From the NCBI RefSeq assembly GCF_047495875.1, contig NC_092461.1:88048931-88112930 (forward strand): DNA of 64,000 nucleotides. Reading direction: 5' to 3'. The position numbers and the translations under genes are program-made. The DNA comes from Pithys albifrons albifrons. Lineage: Eukaryota > Chordata > Aves > Passeriformes > Thamnophilidae. Below, piece after piece: positions 60,698 to 64,000 of this stretch; position 1 is the first letter of the stretch, and each line of letters begins with the position of its first letter. The notes under the pieces are model-generated. The model saw only the letters and a list, made by a program, of their open reading frames with translations. It ran no database searches and was not told the origin of the DNA.

Positions 60698-63600
60698 GAA
60701 ATAATAATTTTATGATGCATTTACAGTTATGATGTCTCCTATGCCAGATGTATAAGCTTGTCTTTCTTTCTTTGTGTTTTCATCTTACAGAAGAGTCACA
60801 CGTTCTTTTCCATCCTTCTCTAAATGTTACAGCAGGCACTCAGTCTGAGCTCCTCCTCTTAAAGCATCTAGGCTGTGTCTAAACATGAGGAAAAACATTC
60901 CACAGCAAACTCTTGGGTCTTGATCCCTGCTACCAGCCAGATCATATACTTCTCTGAAGCACAAGTCTCCTCTAGCTTATACACCCAGGCTTCTTTCTGA
61001 GAGAAGCCAGAGCACAGGGTAGCCAAGATTGATGCATGGTTGGTTTTTATTTCTTTATGAAACTGGAAATCAGTTAATACAACTAACCCCAGAGACAGGG
61101 GTTCAGTAATCAGTCCCACAGATCAGCCAATAAATAAACAAATAAAACCCCCACCTTAACCTTGATTTCTAAATTCCCTTTCAGGCATACAACAAATGCT
61201 GAGTGAAGTGTTACATAGCAGCATGTTGGGGTGCTCTAAATAGGGTTGGAAGGTAAAGATTAATCTTACTGTGTTCTACTCTCTTGGCAAGGCTCAGCAG
61301 CAAACAAATTTTCTTAGATTTTTGATCCTGTGGTTTCTCATGTTATTAATGGTGACAAGATTGCTAGTAGACCATTTTGATTACTCTGCAACTACTATTC
61401 TTACTATGAATTTCTCTTACATCTCCCTGTTGCTTATCACCATCAGTAGAGTGTATGAGGACACAAGAGATTATCTTCAGAACTGGAAGTAGTTTGGCAG
61501 TGTCTTAAATTCCCATTTTATTTTTTCTTAGCTAGAAGTGCACCCAGGTCCATACTTTTTTTTCCAGTATATGCAATATTTTGTCTCACCATTATACCAA
61601 GACATTTCTTGGAGTAGGGGAAAGAAAAAAACAACAACAAACTTTTATGTAATATGCCCTCATGTGTAACAATCAATATATATGCAGTTCTAAACAGAAT
61701 ATAGGTAGACTATATCATAATTCAGGAAGAGAAGCCTATGCCCTTAAGGAATGAAAACAGTTTACAGAATTAACACTGGCTTACTAGCATTTGAAAATAG
61801 TTCTAACTATTCCATGCATTTTGAAAGCATCAGAAATGCTGGTTTGTTTAAAAAAAACCCAAACACAAAGGTTAAGAAAAATTACTAGTCCAGTCCCCTT
61901 TTATAAAAAAGTATTTTTTGATTAACTACAAACAATTAAAAAACATTTGGAAAAAATGAAGCAGGCAGAACACAGTAAATTGCCTTTCTAAAACTATAAT
62001 CATTAGAAGTACTTGTATTGCAAACTATCATTACAAATATCATGATTCTTACCTTCCCCTGCTCCTAACTGCAACATGCAAAATAATTAGGAGAAAAAGC
62101 CACACATTAATAACATTCTTATAACACTTTCTAGTCTGTTCAGGTTTTTGGGTCATTGGGATTTTTTGGGGTGTTTTTAATATCATTCTTTTGTTCTAGT
62201 GACTCAAGGAGTCGTTTATTCAGACTTACAACCTTTCGTCTGACTTTTTCACTGGTCCTTCCCCCCAGGTTCAATATTTAACTATTCACAGCTGCAATCT
62301 ATCTACCTGACTACAACATTAATTCATTACTGACCAGTAGTTCACAAATGCATACTATCATCTTTGCTGGTGTCCTGGTGCATTTAGGAGCAAATGCTGG
62401 TAACTTAGGAACAAAACAAGGTATAAGGTATTCCTATGATTGTGCTGTGCATGACTTTCAGATACGAGAACTGTGTTACCTGCAGTTTATCGAACAAGTG
62501 ACAAAAAATGCAGCTGCTGACAACAGCCTTTTGCTGTTTGACCTTTTTGATTTAACACATTTTGATGACCTACTGAACTGCAGCTAACAAGCAGGAAAAC
62601 AGCATTACAACCAAATTCAACAGCATAGTCAAATGTAACAAAAATAGAAATGGGTGCATATTTCCAGATATTTTTAAAAATTATATTTCTAGTGATTTTT
62701 GACAATGGTTGTAAAGTAACTTGCGTTCTTTTTTGCACTAGGACATGGACTATCCTTATGTGTGCTATCTTCTAGACTTAAGTTTTCCTGTTTACAAAGA
62801 ACTATATTTCACAGCTGTCACAAGTTTACACTAGCATCTTGGCATGGAATAATGGGAGCACCAATCTCATCACAGAAGTTCAGACTGGCATATTAACAGT
62901 TACCTCTTCCTATATGAAATAGTGTGTCTTGTATTTTTAATATTCAGTTCAAATGCCATGTAACTCATGCAGACTCGATAGAGAGATGATGTACATTTGA
63001 AGGAATTGTTCAGATTTGGATATTTAAGAGCCAAAAAAGCACTATCTCTGTCTTTATATATGTATTCTGATTTTTAGTTTGGTTCAAAGGCCTGTAAAAA
63101 CAGAGACTCTAAACCCATCAAACACACAACAAATCTTCTGAGAACTCTTATGCTGATGTTGAAAAACGTTCCTTCTAAGTTATTCTCTGCAGTGTACCAG
63201 ATCTGTATGACACACAGTGTATAAGATTCAATGAAGTCAAGTAATCAGAAAGAACAATGTCCTCTTTCACTATATTAACTATCAGGTTTGAAATTTCCAA
63301 GGGTCTCACCCTTTTTTCTGTAAGAATTTCTTTCTAGGATATTCCTGTGACAATGCATGGTCCAAACTTTCTCTGCAATAGCTCAGGAAGAAATGAATCT
63401 CATTTCTCTTTTGGATATGTTTTCAGGCACAATTGAATTTCCAGATACAACCAAGAACAAAGTAAACAACAAAGCAAAACTAGTTCCCTTAACAGGCCAT
63501 GTTCCAGAGACCTTTGTCCTTATATCTGTCTACTCCAAAATGTCTTCCAAGACACAATAAAGGAAACAGTTCCTCTCCTGAAATGTAGCTCTAAAAAGTT

Positions 63601-64000
63601 TCTACAGGCCTCAGAGAATTCACACTGGCTGACTGCTACAAATGATCAGAGAGGATTGACTGTCAGTCTTCTGCCCCATGAGGTACAATACTTCCTGCTA
63701 CAGTCTGCTGCAAAAAATTAGCAGTATAGGTTACCTCTACCAGATTCTAAACAATGCAAATATTTCATTTAATCAAATCTAAGGAGTCCTATTATATGTT
63801 AGACTTCAGGTCCTTTTGTTTTACTGAATTGCATCAATAAGATTCACCAGTTTGTTCCTGTTATCAAATGATATCACCTCTAAAACAGAGAACCAAACTG
63901 TGTGTTTTCTTTGCTTTACCATTGTAAAGAGGCTGCATTCTTTTTCACTGTTTACTATTAGTTTAAAATGTCATCATAAAATAAACATCTCTCTTACCAG
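60698..64000. other. AT-rich non-genic stretch to the window end
   Basis: No supported gene, RNA gene or named repeat. Open frames such as 62348-62587 (79 codons) and 63357-63560 (67 codons, stop overlapping an AATAAA) have no recognisable domain or splice context. The last bases reach the window edge without any feature being cut. Confidence 0.55.

Noticed and set aside
62348..62587. 79-codon plus-strand frame of ordinary amino-acid composition
   Set aside because: No family recognised, single short frame, and no supporting exon structure. It is kept only as a place to check against transcript data.
63357..63560. 67-codon frame whose stop overlaps AATAAA, possibly a last exon
   Set aside because: A suggestive layout, but no homology and no clear coding bias. 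AATAAA is common in AT-rich DNA.

Overview
This window looks like AT-rich intergenic or deep intronic DNA from a bird genome. The evidence is its repeats. Pieces of the CR1 LINE, the dominant avian retrotransposon, occur on both strands. Some end in the typical avian CR1 3' tail and others are broken pieces of the reverse transcriptase ORF. There are also several solo LTRs with the TG...CA termini of endogenous retroviruses, resembling avian ERV families. No bacterial-type gene organisation is present: there are no operons and no long ORFs. I cannot assign the species; a neoavian and perhaps passerine bird is the best guess.

No host protein-coding exon, tRNA, rRNA or other RNA gene could be supported. 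Every open frame is short. The longest, about 150 codons on the minus strand at 36738-37196, is produced by a GC-rich minisatellite inside an LTR. The only recognisable coding sequence is decayed CR1 reverse transcriptase ORF2.

Layout: 1-10.1 kb is AT-rich unique sequence with minor repeats. At 10097-11003 there is a 907-bp solo LTR with a perfect 5-bp target duplication. A broken CR1 lies at 11.56-12.47 kb, a CR1 3' tail at 15.5 kb, a probable minus-strand LTR at about 19.7-20.0 kb, a CR1 RT fragment at 22.5 kb and a minus-strand CR1 tail at 27.1 kb. Four solo LTRs fall within 31.2-39.9 kb (31258-31882 minus; 32650-33241 plus; 36748-37494 plus; about 39450-39932 plus), with a minus-strand CR1 at 34.5 kb between them. 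CR1 fragments then follow at 40.5, 45.6, 48.1 and 51.7 kb, and a last solo LTR at 60330-60692. The remainder is unique AT-rich DNA with simple repeats: (CTAT)n, a 22-base G run, G-quadruplex-type tracts and recurrent G/T- or A/C-rich tracts.

The genes do not work together in any system here. I found no new biological system. The points of most interest are the solo-LTR cluster, the LTR family that carries a built-in (TA)n tract and, in one copy, a minisatellite, the CR1 whose catalytic aspartates appear deleted, strong G4 or i-motif tracts, and a few stretches that read like conserved non-coding elements. One of these contains a near-consensus RFX X-box. Repeat identities rest on recognition by eye, without database searches.
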